From contig JARLIY010000050.1 of assembly GCA_031291475.1 (NCBI GenBank), forward strand, positions 16,587-80,586: 64,000 bases of DNA, read 5' to 3'. The notes under the pieces are model-generated. The model was not told the origin of the DNA. It saw only the letters and a list, made by a program, of their open reading frames with translations, and did not search any database. The translations under genes were made by a program, and so were the position numbers. This stretch comes from Xanthobacteraceae bacterium. Its GTDB lineage: Bacteria; Pseudomonadota; Alphaproteobacteria; Rhizobiales; Xanthobacteraceae. Positions 30,555-41,725 of the stretch are shown in pieces. The stretch's first letter is position 1. Every line of letters starts with the position of its first letter.

Positions 30555-30947
30555 ATGATAAAAATCATCTATCTCCTGATCGGCTGCATCACTCTCGGTT
30601 TGATCGTGAGCGCAGGCGCGGCCTCTGCGCAGGACACGGCCTCTGCGCCGAGCGATGTGCCGGTGGTCGGCAATTACACCCAGAAACAGCCTTGCAAGGG
30701 CGATGGTAGCGATCCGCCCGAGCTCAAGGTCACCATTTCGCCCCAGGGCATCGATTCCAAGATGGGTCCCTGCACGTTTCTCGACCATTCGGTCGACGGC
30801 AAGAAGTTCAAAGCCCAAATCGAATGTAAATTGCCCGCGGGCCTGTTAATGAGCGACATCACGTTCACGATGAAGACCGACAACATCATCGAATTTGTCG
30901 ACCGCGATCAGACTTACAAAGCGACCCTCTATCGCTGCCCGCAATAA
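30555..30947 (+). CDS. hypothetical exported protein
   Basis: The 130-residue precursor has a signal peptide (IYLLIGCITLGLIVSAGAASA, cleavage near AQD). The mature domain of about 105 residues has four cysteines (KQPCKGDG, GPCTFLDH, IECKLPAG, YRCPQ), probably paired in the periplasm. I recognise no characterised family. It starts a run of three small exported or membrane proteins on the same strand. Confidence 0.75.
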   Translation: MIKIIYLLIGCITLGLIVSAGAASAQDTASAPSDVPVVGNYTQKQPCKGDGSDPPELKVTISPQGIDSKMGPCTFLDHSVDGKKFKAQIECKLPAGLLMSDITFTMKTDNIIEFVDRDQTYKATLYRCPQ

Positions 30948-31025
30948 CCGGAGTGAAATTGCCCGCTGGCAAGGCCCGGATCGGTGGTAAGATGGTTTTA
31001 GGGAAGAAGCCACGGGGGTCCTGCC

Positions 31026-31253
31026 ATGCTTCGATACGCCGTCGCCGCCGCAATGTTGGCGGTCTTGTTGCCTACGACGCCGTCCTTTGCGATCACGGCG
31101 AAGGATAAAATGGCGACCTGCAAGTTCGGCGCCGACGACCAGAAGCTTTTGGGCAAGGCACGCGCGGCTTTCATGAAGAAGTGCATGTCCAACAAAGACG
31201 ATCCGCGCGGCGCACCCATGGCCACGCCGCCGAGCGCGCCGCCGCCGCGCTGA
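31026..31253 (+). CDS. small exported protein, PsiF-repeat-like
   Basis: The 75-residue product has a signal peptide (AVAAAMLAVLLPTTPSFA). The mature segment CKFGADDQKLLGKARAAFMK with KCMSNKDDPRG resembles the PsiF repeat, in which a cysteine pair brackets a basic helix. The tail is proline-rich. PsiF itself is phosphate-starvation inducible, but no Pho box was recognised here, so regulation is unknown. Confidence 0.65.
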   Translation: MLRYAVAAAMLAVLLPTTPSFAITAKDKMATCKFGADDQKLLGKARAAFMKKCMSNKDDPRGAPMATPPSAPPPR

Positions 31254-31343
31254 ACGCGGCTGGCTTCGTCCTACCGATCTGACCGTCTGTCAAACGTCAT
31301 CGGCACGGTGTGCCGGCTTTTGTGATTGAGGGGGATACGTTCG

Positions 31344-31550
31344 ATGAAAATGCTCGCTTATCTGCTCGCCATTATCTGCATTATCGCCGCCGTGATGTAT
31401 TTCGTCATCCCGGCCGGCTCGTTGCCGACATTCATGCCGGGTTATCAGGCGCATTCGGATCATATTCACAAGACGCACGCGATTGCCGCAGTCGTGGCCG
31501 CCGTCATTCTGTTCGTGATCGGCTGGTTTATCGGCCGCGACCGCCGCTGA
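31344..31550 (+). CDS. small two-helix membrane protein
   Basis: The 68-residue protein has two hydrophobic helices (MLAYLLAIICIIAAVMYFVI and AIAAVVAAVILFVIGWFIG). They are joined by a histidine-containing loop (HSDHIHKTHAIA) and followed by a short basic tail. No family is assigned. ATG 31344 is preceded by GAGGGGG. It may be cotranscribed with the upstream small genes. Confidence 0.65.
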   Translation: MKMLAYLLAIICIIAAVMYFVIPAGSLPTFMPGYQAHSDHIHKTHAIAAVVAAVILFVIGWFIGRDRR

Positions 31551-31583
31551 AGGCGATTTTCCGCGCGCCGGTCGGCATCCCCG

Positions 31584-31994
31584 TCAGGGGGCGGCGCGCA
31601 GTTTGCGCTGCACCCGCTCGTCGAAGCGCGCCACGCTGACCACCACGCGCTGGTGCGTGCCGCCGCCGATCGCCTCGACCACATCGCGGGCCTCGACGCG
31701 GAAGGTGATTGTGCGCCCTTCTACGCGCAGAACCTCGGCCGTCGCCGTGACCGTTAGGCCGACCGGGGTGGCCGCGATGTGGCTCACGTCGAGGTGGATG
31801 CCGAGACTTTGATGGCCCGGAGGCAGCAGGTGCTCGACCGCGTTGAGCGCGGCGGCTTCGATTACGTTGATCATCACCGGCGTCGCAAGCACGGCGACGC
31901 GCCCGGAGCCGACAAAGGGGGCCGTGTGCTCGGGCCCGACGACGATTTGCGCGCTTCCCGTGAGGCCGGAATGAATGCGCGTGAGGTCGACCAT
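31584..31994 (-). CDS. hotdog-fold thioesterase (fluoroacetyl-CoA thioesterase-like family)
   Basis: The 136-residue protein matches the FlK-like thioesterase group. LATPVMINVIEAAALNAVEH carries the conserved threonine and glutamate, and GIHLDVSHIAATPVG carries the histidine. FRVEARDVVEAIGGGTHQR is the C-terminal signature. It should hydrolyse a short acyl-CoA; fluoroacetyl-CoA specificity is not implied. It is divergent from the MaoC-type hydratase gene, 126 bases away. Confidence 0.8.
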   Translation of the reverse strand: MVDLTRIHSGLTGSAQIVVGPEHTAPFVGSGRVAVLATPVMINVIEAAALNAVEHLLPPGHQSLGIHLDVSHIAATPVGLTVTATAEVLRVEGRTITFRVEARDVVEAIGGGTHQRVVVSVARFDERVQRKLRAAP

Positions 31995-32120
31995 AGTGGC
32001 TCCGCGTGCGCTGGGGACGCAAATGCCAAATTCACGATGCGCTCCCTGACGCGCTCATTGGCCAATCCCGGTCCAAATGTCTAGCTTGCCGGCCGGGGAG
32101 GGGCGCGGTCCAATGTGCCC

Positions 32121-32603
32121 ATGAGCCACCCGCCGTCCACTCTGCCGCCGCTGCGCACGTTGTTCTTCGAGGACCTGTCGGTCGGCATGACCGAGCGGCT
32201 CGCCAAGACCGCGGCCTCCTCCGACGTGGTCGGCTTCGCCCAACTGACCGGAGACCGCAATCCGATCCATCTCTCGGAGCATTTCGCCGCCAAGACCGCG
32301 TTCGGCCGGCGCATCGCTCACGGGCTCTATACCGCAAGCCTGATCTCGGCGGTGCTCGGCACGCGGCTGCCCGGCCCGGGCGCCATCTATATTTCGCAGA
32401 CGCTGAATTTCCGCGCGCCGGTCAAGATCGGCGACACGGTCGTAGTCACGGTGACCGTCGCCGAGCTCATTCCGGAAAGGTCGCGCGCGCGGCTATCCTG
32501 CCTATGCGAGGTCGGCGGCGAGGTGGTGCTGGACGGCGAAGCGCTGGTGAAGGTGCCGAGCGGCAAATCGGGCAAGGGCAAGCGCCCCGTACTTCGTTTA
32601 TGA
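32121..32603 (+). CDS. MaoC-like (R)-specific enoyl-CoA hydratase
   Basis: The 160-residue hotdog protein has the hydratase-2 motif in LTGDRNPIHLSEHFA, with the catalytic aspartate and histidine five residues apart. The overhang segment FGRRIAHGLYTASLIS follows. PhaJ-type enzymes hydrate trans-2-enoyl-CoA to (R)-3-hydroxyacyl-CoA, linking beta-oxidation to polyhydroxyalkanoate synthesis. ATG 32121 is preferred to a GTG six bases upstream. No pha genes are nearby, so the exact role is open. Confidence 0.85.
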   Translation: MSHPPSTLPPLRTLFFEDLSVGMTERLAKTAASSDVVGFAQLTGDRNPIHLSEHFAAKTAFGRRIAHGLYTASLISAVLGTRLPGPGAIYISQTLNFRAPVKIGDTVVVTVTVAELIPERSRARLSCLCEVGGEVVLDGEALVKVPSGKSGKGKRPVLRL

Positions 32604-32699
32604 ATGGCTCCGTTTATGAATCTGCTGCGACTGTGAACAAAAACATGCAGGGTGGGCCGAGCGCCGCTCAACCCATCCCGCTTTTGCGCATCACGCCAC

Positions 32700-33739
32700 T
32701 TAAGCCGCCGCGCTGACCTTGCCGGACTTCGGCACCGAGGCGATGGTCTTGAGCACCCGCGAAGCGATCTGGTACGGCTCGCCTTGCGAATTCGGCCGGC
32801 GATCTTCCAGATAACCGCGGTAGCCGTTGTTGACGAAAGAGTGCGGCACGCGGATCGAGGCGCCGCGGTGGGCGACGCCGAAGGTGAAGTCGCCGATCGC
32901 CGCGGCTCGTGCTTGCCGGTCAGCCGCAGATGGTTGTCCGGGCCGTAGACCGCGATGTGCTCCTCGCGGCTGGCCGCGAACGCCTTCATCAGCGCTTCGA
33001 AATATTCCTTGCCGCCGACCTCGCGCATATAGGTGGTGGAGAAGTTGCAATGCATGCCCGAGCCGTTCCAGTCGGTGTCGCCGAGCGGCTTGCAGTGCAG
33101 CTCGACGTCGACGCCGTATTTCTCGGTCAAGCGGAACATCAGATAGCGGGCCATCCACATTTCGTCGGCGGCCTTCTTCGAGCCCTTGCCGAAAATCTGG
33201 AATTCCCACTGGTCCTTCGCTACCTCGGCATTGATGCCTTCGTGGTTGATGCCGGCGGCGAGACAAAGATCGAGATGCTCCTCGACCATTTTGCGGGCGA
33301 TGTCGCCGACATTCTTGTAGCCGACGCCGGTGTAATAGGGGCCCTGCGGCGCCGGATAGCCGCTCACCGGGAAGCCGAGCGGGCGGCCGTCCTTGTAGAA
33401 GAAATATTCCTGCTCGAAGCCGAACCAGACGCCGGGATCGTCGAGGATGGTGGCGCGCGCGTTCGAGGGATGCGCCGTCTTGCCGTCGGGCAACATGACC
33501 TCGCACGTGACGAGGACACCGTTGGTCCGCGCTGCGTCCGGATAGACGGCCACGGGCTTGAGGATGCAATCCGAATTATGCCCCTCGGCCTGCATGGTCG
33601 AAGAGCCGTCGAAGCCCCACAGCGGAAGCTGTTCGACCGTCGGGAACGCGTCGAAGTCCTTGAGCTGGGTCTTGCCGCGCAGATTCGGCACCGGCTTGTG
33701 GCCGTCGAGCCAGATGTATTCGAGCTTGTATTTCGTCAT
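32700..33739 (-). pseudogene. glnII: type II (eukaryotic-type) glutamine synthetase, 1-base frameshift
   Basis: The N-terminal 275 residues are clearly GSII: KLEYIWLDGHKPVPNLRGKT, WGFDGSSTMQAEGHNSD, GFEQEYFFYKDGRPLG, GINAEVAKDQWEFQIFG and NGSGMHCNFSTTYM. After LTGKHE the annotated frame turns to nonsense, while the next frame continues with AAIGDFTFGVAHRGASIRVP and ends with KSGKVSAAA at 32700-32702. One base is missing just after the GAG codon at 32906-32908. The repaired length of about 345 residues is right for rhizobial GSII. Divergent pairing with gstI supports the identity. It may be intact in the real genome. Confidence 0.85.
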
Positions 33740-34107
33740 GGTGATCCTTCTCGGCGTTTTCTTCAGGATGCGTCAGACCGAAGCGTTTGAGTCAGGGTAT
33801 GCCGATACGCCCACTGCCGCGAAAAACGGCGGACGCGGCCTCCGGACGTTTTTTAAGCATTTAATTTAATATGCCAAGCGGCGCGCCGGCGGCCCACGGC
33901 CAGGGAGCGCACGGCGGCGCAGCAATTTTTCATCGGCCGGATGCGGGAAGAATGAGCAAAAACACGGATGCACATATTGTAGCCATGCGCTGATTTCTTG
34001 TGAGGCATTCCAGGCAAAGGGCGGAGCAAGGCGTTATATTAGGACCAACGGACTCAGACTGATTGATGCGCGCATCGATTCGCGCGCGCGGCGAAGGAGC
34101 CGAAGAA
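33740..34107. other. glnII-gstI divergent intergenic region
   Basis: No gene is visible in these 368 bases. An AT-rich patch (33849-33872) includes GCAT-N10-ATGC and could be a promoter or UP element for glnII. I searched by eye for a -24/-12 sigma-54 motif, as at glnB, and did not find one with the right 10-base spacing. Confidence 0.4.
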
Positions 34108-34335
34108 ATGACGACGAATTTTTCCGGAGCGCCCGAAGTTTCCGGCTCGGCCAGGATCTATCAATTCCCGCCACGCGGCCGATTTGCCGCCGGCCAAGGC
34201 AGCCAAGGCGATGCTTCCGCGCCGGCAGCGAATGTTCAGCTGCCGCGCGGCATCCGCATTGCTTCCGGCAGCGGCTGGTATCACGACGCGGCGATTCAAG
34301 AAGCGATCAAGGCCGAGCGCGCCGGCAAGAACTAG
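34108..34335 (+). CDS. gstI: GstI-like glutamine synthetase translation inhibitor (DUF2735 family)
   Basis: The 75-residue protein begins MTTNFSGAPEVSGSARIYQF and ends with GSGWYHDAAIQEAIKAERAG, the pattern of the DUF2735 family. In Rhizobium leguminosarum, gstI lies upstream of glnII, is transcribed divergently and reduces GSII production at the translational level. The same divergent geometry is seen here. ATG 34108 is chosen over 34063 because the conserved sequence starts at MTTNF. The 3' end overlaps the toxin remnant on the opposite strand. Confidence 0.8.
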   Translation: MTTNFSGAPEVSGSARIYQFPPRGRFAAGQGSQGDASAPAANVQLPRGIRIASGSGWYHDAAIQEAIKAERAGKN

Positions 34336-34416
34336 CTTTCGCATTCTTGCCCGCACGGATTTGCTCGGGAAGCCTCGTGTAAGCTCCCAAAAGCAGCGGC
34401 TCGCAAAATGCCTCAT
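34316..34416 (-). pseudogene. remnant of a RelE-family-like toxin gene
   Basis: The ATG at 34416 overlaps the antitoxin stop (ATGA), as in type II toxin-antitoxin operons. The first codons read [12 protein letters not shown]. After loss of one T the sequence continues in another frame as YTRLPEQIRAGKNAKAS, similar to the start of RelE/HigB-like toxins. It then runs into gstI on the other strand without the rest of the toxin. The toxin is therefore both frameshifted and truncated. Confidence 0.5.
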
Positions 34417-34610
34417 AGCTCGCGGGCGCGGCCCTGGCGGAAATCGTCGACGGCCTGATCGGCCATTCCGTCGAGCTTGCCGGATTTAGCGTCGCGCTCG
34501 ATCTTCTGGTCGAAGCGCGCGGCATCAAACGCGTCGAACCAGGCGCGGAATTTCGCGAACTGATCGGGCGGCAGCCTGGCAACGGCATTTTCGATATCTT
34601 TAATGGTCAT
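34413..34610 (-). CDS. type II antitoxin-like protein, probably orphan
   Basis: The 65-residue product starts [20 protein letters not shown]. It has an acidic amphipathic middle ([20 protein letters not shown]) and a C-terminal helix ([17 protein letters not shown]). This is the usual form of short antitoxins that pair with RelE-like toxins in Rhizobiales and Cyanobacteria. The downstream toxin is only a fragment, so this gene is probably an orphan or in decay. The start ATG 34610 is 48 bases from the divergent dusB start. Confidence 0.65.
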   Translation of the reverse strand: MTIKDIENAVARLPPDQFAKFRAWFDAFDAARFDQKIERDAKSGKLDGMADQAVDDFRQGRAREL

Positions 34611-34658
34611 GACGCGTATATATTCCAATCTCGCAGCCCGGAAATCGTAAAGACCCCC

Positions 34659-35693
34659 ATGCACACCCTCTCCGTCGGCCCGATCGCTTTGCCCAACCCG
34701 GTGCTGCTCGCGCCGATGTCGGGCGTGACCGACGCGCCGTTCCGCCGCCAGGCCGCGGCTTTGGGCGCGGGCCTCGTCATCTCGGAAATGACGGCGTGCG
34801 CGGCGCTCGCCGAAGGCAAGCGCATCGCCCGCCGCCGCGTCGAAGACCACGGCGCCGGCCTGCATGTCGTGCAGCTCGCCGGCTGCGAAGCCTACTGGAT
34901 GGCGGAGGGGGCGCGCATCGCCGAGGATTCCGGCGCCGCGATCGTCGATATCAATATGGGTTGCCCGGCCAAGCACGTCACCAACGGCGCCTCGGGCTCG
35001 GCACTGATGCGCGATCTCGATCATGCGCTGAGCCTGATCGAGGCGGTGGTGCGGGCGGTGCGCGTGCCGGTAACGCTGAAGATGCGGCTCGGCTGGGACG
35101 ATGATTCCCGCAATGCGCCGGCGCTGGCCCGCCGCGCCGAAGGAGCGGGCGTGCGGCTCGTCACGGTGCATGGCCGCACGCGCTGCCAGTTCTACAAAGG
35201 CCGCGCCGACTGGGCGGCCGTGCGCGCGGTCAAGGAGGCCGTGTCGATTCCCCTCGTCGTCAACGGCGACGTCGAAAGCTTCGCCGACGCCGACGCGGCG
35301 CTTGCGGCCTCGCAAGCCGACGCGGTGATGGTCGGCCGCGGCGCGCAGGGGCGGCCGTGGTTTCCCGGCCAGCTCGCGCGTTATCTTGCGACCGGCCGGG
35401 GCGAAAGCGCGCCCGTGCTCTCCGAACAGCTCGCGCTGGTCAACGCGCTCTATGGCGAGATGCTGGCGCATTACGGCATCGCCATCGGGCTTCGCCACGC
35501 CCGCAAGCATCTCGGCTGGGCGCTTGATACCGCCGCCGCCACCGCCGGCGCGCCGGCGCATGCGCTCAAGGAATGGCGCGGCCGCGTGCTCACCGCCACC
35601 GATCCGGCAACCGTCCTGCGCCTTCTCGCCCAAGCCTTCGACGTGTTCGGCGCCTTCGGCGGCCGGACGCAGCCTGACCTTGTGGCGGCATGA
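34659..35693 (+). CDS. dusB: tRNA-dihydrouridine synthase B
   Basis: This flavoenzyme reduces uridines in the tRNA D-loop to dihydrouridine. The 344-residue TIM-barrel protein has [20 protein letters not shown] near the N-terminus, the catalytic cysteine in [28 protein letters not shown] and the FMN phosphate segment [14 protein letters not shown]. The C-terminal helical tRNA-binding domain is present ([11 protein letters not shown]). The ntrBC genes that often follow in Rhizobiales are not here; a Cache-domain protein gene lies 32 bases downstream. Confidence 0.95.
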   Translation: MHTLSVGPIALPNPVLLAPMSGVTDAPFRRQAAALGAGLVISEMTACAALAEGKRIARRRVEDHGAGLHVVQLAGCEAYWMAEGARIAEDSGAAIVDINMGCPAKHVTNGASGSALMRDLDHALSLIEAVVRAVRVPVTLKMRLGWDDDSRNAPALARRAEGAGVRLVTVHGRTRCQFYKGRADWAAVRAVKEAVSIPLVVNGDVESFADADAALAASQADAVMVGRGAQGRPWFPGQLARYLATGRGESAPVLSEQLALVNALYGEMLAHYGIAIGLRHARKHLGWALDTAAATAGAPAHALKEWRGRVLTATDPATVLRLLAQAFDVFGAFGGRTQPDLVAA

Positions 35694-35725
35694 AGGCGGA
35701 TTCGTAAGAACGCCATGCACGGAAC

Positions 35726-36199
35726 ATGAGCATGCGCAGGAGAGTGTTTGCGTCCACATTGGCGGCATCGATGCTGTTCTGCAGCGGCGCGTTGCTCGGC
35801 GCCGAGCCATTCGCCACCGCGGACGAAGCCAGGGCCATGCTCGAGCGCGCCGTCGCCGCGCTCAAGGACAACGAAGCCGACGCGCTGAAGGCCTTCAACG
35901 ACGAGAAGAACAAACAATTCCGCGACCGCGACCTTTACGTTTACTGCTTCAGCATGACCGACGGGAAATTCACCGCCTACCAGGAGCCCTTCCTGCTCGG
36001 CGCCGATATTCGCAAACTGAAGCTCTATGGCGAGCCGATGGGACAACAGGCCTTCGACCTGGCGCATGACGCCCCGGCAGGGAGCCTCGCGACCATCGCG
36101 TACAAGCTGCCGAAGCCGGGAACGAACACGCCGTCGCCGAAAGAAGCCTTACAGACGCGCGTCGGCGATCAGGCCTGCGGGGTCGCGTATTTCAAATAG
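35726..36199 (+). CDS. exported single Cache-domain protein
   Basis: The 157-residue precursor has a signal peptide (VFASTLAASMLFCSGALLGA) and one sCache_2-type domain. ARAMLERAVAALKDNEADAL leads into the domain, DRDLYVYCFSMTDGKFTAY matches its core strands, and a cysteine lies near the C-terminus (GDQACGVAYFK). Free-standing periplasmic Cache proteins probably bind small ligands, but no partner kinase is nearby. Confidence 0.8.
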   Translation: MSMRRRVFASTLAASMLFCSGALLGAEPFATADEARAMLERAVAALKDNEADALKAFNDEKNKQFRDRDLYVYCFSMTDGKFTAYQEPFLLGADIRKLKLYGEPMGQQAFDLAHDAPAGSLATIAYKLPKPGTNTPSPKEALQTRVGDQACGVAYFK

Positions 36200-36280
36200 C
36201 TAGTCGCCGCGTAGGTGGGTTAAGCCAAGCGAAACCCTCCGGCAAAAGCTCGGTGGGACGTGTCGTCGGGCCACTAATCT

Positions 36281-36428
36281 TTCCCTCTCCCCGATGGGGA
36301 GAGGGAGCCGAGCGGCGCCAGCCGCGAGGCGGGTGAGGGGGGCCAACCTCGAGGTCTGATCCCCTTACCCGCCACGCCTGCGCTCCTTCGGAGCTTCGGC
36401 GGGCGACTTCTCCCCACAGGGGAGAGGT
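36281..36428. repeat. Composite palindromic intergenic repeat (CTCTCCCC type)
   Basis: The 254-base gap contains a perfect inverted repeat CCCTCTCCCC/GGGGAGAGGG (36283-36305). It is followed by GCGGGTGAGGGGGG and a second palindrome CTCCCCACAGGGGAG (36409-36425), with CTCCTTCGGAGCTTCGGCGG in between. The same modules recur elsewhere in the window, notably inside uvrA. It looks like a mobile intergenic repeat typical of Bradyrhizobium-like genomes; no gene lies in the gap. Confidence 0.75.
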
Positions 36429-36453
36429 GAAGAAGAACGACCGTGCGCCGATT

Positions 36454-36738
36454 TTATTTCAGTTGCGCGCAGACCGTCGGCAAAGCGGCCAGCGGCTTGA
36501 CGTCCTTGCCGACCGGGGCAAACTCGAATTTGAGCAACGCGTCGCCTTGCAGCGGCGAGCACAGATAGGCCTCGGCGCCTTTTTGCAAAACCAGAACCGG
36601 CGTGCCCTTTTCGACCATATAGCTCGCGCGGATTTCAAACCCGCTGGCCATCAGCTGGCCCGCCGTCACGGCTTGCTCAGCCGCCGCACCGTGCGTTGCC
36701 ATCAACAACAAGGCGGCGAGCGCCTTCAAAAATCTCAT
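36454..36738 (-). CDS. small exported protein, function unknown
   Basis: The 94-residue precursor has a signal peptide (MRFLKALAALLLMATHGAAA). The mature domain of about 73 residues is beta-rich, with two cysteines (EAYLCSPLQGDAL and PTVCAQLK) that could form one disulfide. No known family is recognised. It is followed by the large repeat. Confidence 0.7.
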   Translation of the reverse strand: MRFLKALAALLLMATHGAAAEQAVTAGQLMASGFEIRASYMVEKGTPVLVLQKGAEAYLCSPLQGDALLKFEFAPVGKDVKPLAALPTVCAQLK

Positions 36739-36834
36739 TATTTGCCTCCGTCGACGTGCGGCAGGTAGCGCGTTCGCCGGGGCGTGACGCCATCCGCCTT
36801 CGTCCTGCGGGCTATGGCGGACGAGGCACCGATC

Positions 36835-39891
<3,057 letters not shown>

Positions 39892-39917
39892 GAAAAAACC
39901 GGGCCCATGTTTCGACC

Positions 39918-39932
39918 GAACATAGTGAGAAC
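39918..39932 (-). promoter_or_regulatory. LexA (SOS) box of uvrA
   Basis: The minus strand reads GTTCTCACTATGTTC, a perfect match to the alphaproteobacterial direct-repeat LexA box GTTC-N7-GTTC. It lies 26 bases upstream of the uvrA start. Confidence 0.85.
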
Positions 39933-39993
39933 GCGGCCGCTTCGCCAGTGCGCGGGCCGCGGTATTCCCGGGAAAAACGGCGTCGGCGACGCG

Positions 39994-40027
39994 CAAAACA
40001 AAAGCCCCGGGCGAAGGCCCGGGGCTT
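39994..40027 (-). terminator. rho-independent terminator of the outer-membrane barrel gene
   Basis: The perfect 11-bp stem AAGCCCCGGGC/GCCCGGGGCTT (40002-40027) with a GAAG-class loop is followed on the minus strand by TTTTGTTTTG. It ends the barrel-gene transcript before the uvrA promoter. Confidence 0.9.
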
Positions 40028-40054
40028 GGTTAGTCGGCGATCCGTGGCGCCGCT

Positions 40055-40687
40055 TTAGAAGCTGAACTTGTAGTTGATGCCCACCCGCGCGAGGCTCTCG
40101 GTGAATTTGGCGCTTCCGCCGCCAATTGATAGGCTGGGCACATCAACGTAAAGGTACTCGGCCTTGGCGGTCCAGTTTTGCGCCAGCGCGAATTCGATGC
40201 CGCCGCCGGCGGTCCACCCGGTCCCAGTCGCGGTAGCGCCCGGTATTTGGGCGTTGGCGAAGGCGCCGCCGCCCGTGAGATAGAGCAGGACGCGGTCGAT
40301 GGCATAGCCGCCGCGGCCACGCACCGTGCCAATCCACCGGCTGTCGAATGTGCCACCGCCTGGAATATTGCCCGTAACTCCGGAATAATCGATGTCGCCT
40401 TCGATGCCGAACACAAAAGCGCCGGCCTGGAAGTTAAAGCCGATCGTGGGGCCGACCAGGAAGCCGCTCGCGCTGAAGTTGGTAAATCCAGTCGGCGCCA
40501 CGTTACCGAAGGCGTATCCGGCGTTAACACCGAAATAGATGCCGCCCCAATTGTAATAGGGCACTGCGACCGGCACGTAGGTTGCCGGGGCCCGGGGCGG
40601 TGGCGGCATCGGCTGCGGCAAGTCTGCTGCGAGCGCAGGTCCCCCGATTGCAAGCGCGAACGCTCCAGCAATCCAAATCCGCTTCAT
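40055..40687 (-). CDS. outer membrane beta-barrel protein (Omp25/RopB-like)
   Basis: The 210-residue precursor has a signal peptide (IWIAGAFALAIGGPALA) and a short proline-rich linker. An eight-strand barrel pattern follows, with WGGIYFGVNAGYAFG, GFLVGPTIGFNFQ, WIGTVRGRGGYAI and the terminal strand ESLARVGINYKFSF ending in phenylalanine, the outer-membrane assembly signal. It belongs to the abundant porin-like barrels of Rhizobiales. ATG 40687 follows AAGGAGAGG. It sits between uvrA and ssb, which are usually adjacent, and has its own terminator. Confidence 0.88.
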   Translation of the reverse strand: MKRIWIAGAFALAIGGPALAADLPQPMPPPPRAPATYVPVAVPYYNWGGIYFGVNAGYAFGNVAPTGFTNFSASGFLVGPTIGFNFQAGAFVFGIEGDIDYSGVTGNIPGGGTFDSRWIGTVRGRGGYAIDRVLLYLTGGGAFANAQIPGATATGTGWTAGGGIEFALAQNWTAKAEYLYVDVPSLSIGGGSAKFTESLARVGINYKFSF

Positions 40688-40853
40688 GCGCCTCTCCTTA
40701 TCGGTCACGCCACGTTGCGTTGTTGATCGTCGGCATGACGCCTTTACTGCCCCGCCATCGCGCAAATCACTAACTGATTGCGCTCGATTAAAGTGTCACC
40801 CAAAGGCAACAACGAGCGACAAATGACCCACCGAATCTGCCCATAATATGTCG

Positions 40854-40875
40854 CAATCTGATTAATGTCAGATTG
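40854..40875. promoter_or_regulatory. perfect palindrome, candidate operator upstream of the barrel gene
   Basis: CAATCTGA and TCAGATTG are exact inverted repeats separated by TTAATG. It lies in the 525-base gap between the divergent barrel gene (start 40687) and ssb (start 41213), which otherwise contains no gene. The binding protein is unknown. Confidence 0.5.
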
Positions 40876-41049
40876 TCATTCGAAAGGTTTCCGCCACACG
40901 TCCGCGTGAAGCTTGGTTAACCGCGGCGCCAGAATCGGACGAAACGGAACCGGCGCCGGCCCGACATTCCCGTCACGGTTCTAAGATTTGGTTAATAATC
41001 GCTTGCCGGGCGGGGGATAGCCCTTGCATCCCACTTGCAATCATGGCGA

Positions 41050-41064
41050 GAACAAACTAAGAAC
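41050..41064 (-). promoter_or_regulatory. LexA (SOS) box upstream of ssb
   Basis: GAACAAACTAAGAAC reads as GTTCTTAGTTTGTTC on the minus strand, again a perfect GTTC-N7-GTTC direct repeat. It is 148 bases before the ssb start and on the far side of the barrel-gene promoter region. Confidence 0.75.
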
Positions 41065-41212
41065 ATAATGCGCAAGGCCGGTCCGCGCGGCCCTATGCGG
41101 TGGATAACGCCGGTCGCGCTTGAATTGGCGGCTGGATCGCCCTTGCGGGGGACCACTCCGGCACTAGGGTGGGCGGCTGGCGCGGGAAGCGTGAAATCAA
41201 ACGGAGCGTGTG

Positions 41213-41725
41213 ATGGCGGGAAGCGTCAACAAAGTGATCCTAATCGGCAATCTGGGCGCCGATCCCGAAATTCGTCGCACCCAGGATGGCCGCCCGGTGG
41301 CCAATCTGCGCCTGGCGACGTCGGATTCGTGGAAGGACAAGACCACTGGCGAGCGCAAGGAAAAGACCGAGTGGCATCGGGTCGTCATCTTCAACGAAAA
41401 TCTGTGCCGGATCGCCGAGCAATATCTGAAGAAAGGCTCGAAGGTTTACATCGAGGGCGCGCTGCAAACCCGGAAATGGCAGGACCAATCGGGGCAGGAC
41501 CGCTACTCGACCGAAGTGGTGCTGCAAGGCTTCCGCGGCGAGCTGACGCTGCTCGATCGCGCCGGCAGCGCAGGCGGCGCCGGCGGTGGTGGCGGCGGCG
41601 ATTTCGGCGCTGACGATGCCGGCGGCGAGTTCGGCTCGCCCGGACCGACACGCAAGGTGGCGGCCGCGGCAGGCGCCGGGGCCAGAAGCCCGCGCGGCGA
41701 CATGGACGACGAGATTCCATTTTAG
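41213..41725 (+). CDS. ssb: single-stranded DNA-binding protein
   Basis: The 170-residue protein has an N-terminal OB fold: [40 protein letters not shown] and [21 protein letters not shown] glycine-rich flexible linker follows, then the acidic interaction tail DMDDEIPF. It coats ssDNA in replication, recombination and repair. ATG 41213 is used; a GTG one codon upstream is also possible. A LexA box upstream suggests SOS induction. Confidence 0.97.
   Translation: MAGSVNKVILIGNLGADPEIRRTQDGRPVANLRLATSDSWKDKTTGERKEKTEWHRVVIFNENLCRIAEQYLKKGSKVYIEGALQTRKWQDQSGQDRYSTEVVLQGFRGELTLLDRAGSAGGAGGGGGGDFGADDAGGEFGSPGPTRKVAAAAGAGARSPRGDMDDEIPF

Noticed and set aside
33857..33874. GCAT-N10-ATGC as a defined operator for glnII
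   Set aside because: Arms of four bases in an AT-rich patch are too short to support a specific site.
34413..35810. 465-codon minus-strand frame opposite dusB
   Set aside because: Only its last 65 codons make sense as an antitoxin; the remainder is antisense to dusB.
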